This document shows, piece after piece, positions 63,916-64,000 of a stretch of 64,000 bases of DNA. How positions within the stretch are numbered: the first letter of the stretch is position 1; the number at the start of each line of letters is the position of its first letter. The stretch is from Variovorax sp. KK3 (GTDB taxonomy: Bacteria > Pseudomonadota > Gammaproteobacteria > Burkholderiales > Burkholderiaceae_C). The stretch lies in NCBI RefSeq assembly GCF_001984055.1, contig NZ_LYVO01000007.1, positions 62,001 to 126,000 of the forward strand, read 5' to 3'. Under the pieces are notes generated by a model. That model was not told where the DNA came from. It ran no database searches and was given only the letters and a program-made list of their open reading frames with translations. A program made the translations under genes and the position numbers.

Positions 63916-64000
63916 TCACGATGCTGCCGGCCCGTGAAGGCGAAAACTGCCCGGCTGCAGGATCGATCGGTCCACGCGGTCGATGTCGGTGCGGCCGCAG
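63916..64000 (-). CDS. C-terminal fragment of a gene entering from the right edge
   Basis: A minus-strand frame is open from the window edge to a stop at 63916-63918, giving 27 residues that include GRTDIDRVDRSILQPGSFRL. The tail would fit an FMN-dependent hydroxy-acid dehydrogenase C-terminus, but this is too short to be sure. The ATG of the hydrolase lies just downstream. Confidence 0.35.
   Translation of the reverse strand, partial: CGRTDIDRVDRSILQPGSFRLHGPAAS

Overview
This window is high-GC, densely packed proteobacterial chromosome, most likely from a Variovorax-like member of the Comamonadaceae (Burkholderiales). The evidence is three Bug/TctC-type solute receptors, four LysR regulators, a beta-transaminase very like the one known from Variovorax paradoxus, a Liv-type ABC transporter next to a molybdenum hydroxylase, and many 4-base ATGA/GTGA start-stop overlaps. 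About 60 protein genes are supported. I saw no rRNA, tRNA, CRISPR array, insertion sequence or prophage.

Layout. 1-9.3 kb: the end of YgiQ, an exported SRPBCC-like protein, a LysR-controlled purine-type group (MFS permease, deaminase, UraD), a hemerythrin and two PNPOx-fold proteins. 9.4-20.6 kb: a Bug receptor, a TetR regulator, and a divergent gene group whose parts suggest beta-amino acid catabolism (beta-transaminase on +; Crp-type regulator, MOSC protein, 2Fe-2S reductase, Bug receptor, RidA and acetoacetyl-CoA synthetase on -), then a CaiB-family protein and an SDR. 20.6-29.4 kb: an AT-richer stretch leading into a type I secretion locus (small membrane protein, 1339-residue RTX protein with a 711-bp internal repeat, HlyB-like and HlyD-like exporters, no outer-membrane channel). 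29.4-32.8 kb: single housekeeping or accessory genes.

32.8-44.5 kb is the most striking part. A TetR-like repressor faces a 12-gene run on + encoding a 2,5-dihydroxypyridine dioxygenase-like enzyme (NicX family, with the iron-binding His...His-x-Asp pattern in register), a CoxG/SRPBCC protein, a three-subunit molybdenum hydroxylase, a formamidase-like hydrolase, a complete Liv-type ABC importer and a second alpha/beta hydrolase. It reads as an N-heterocycle (hydroxypyridine-like) uptake and ring-opening operon. 44.5-50.7 kb: a frameshifted LysR gene and a tightly overlapping YcaC-like hydrolase, XapX, amidohydrolase, DoxX and MFS group.

50.8-56.6 kb: a phospho-signalling module (FecR-domain protein, haem-binding HAMP sensor, Ser/Thr kinase, TagH-like FHA protein, PP2C phosphatase) without type VI structural genes in view. 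56.6-64 kb: a GlcD-like FAD oxidase with a divergent LysR, then a second LysR facing a DapA-family aldolase, Bug receptor and SDR, and finally a MetX-fold hydrolase. Functions are inferred from recognisable motifs and context; no database search was run.
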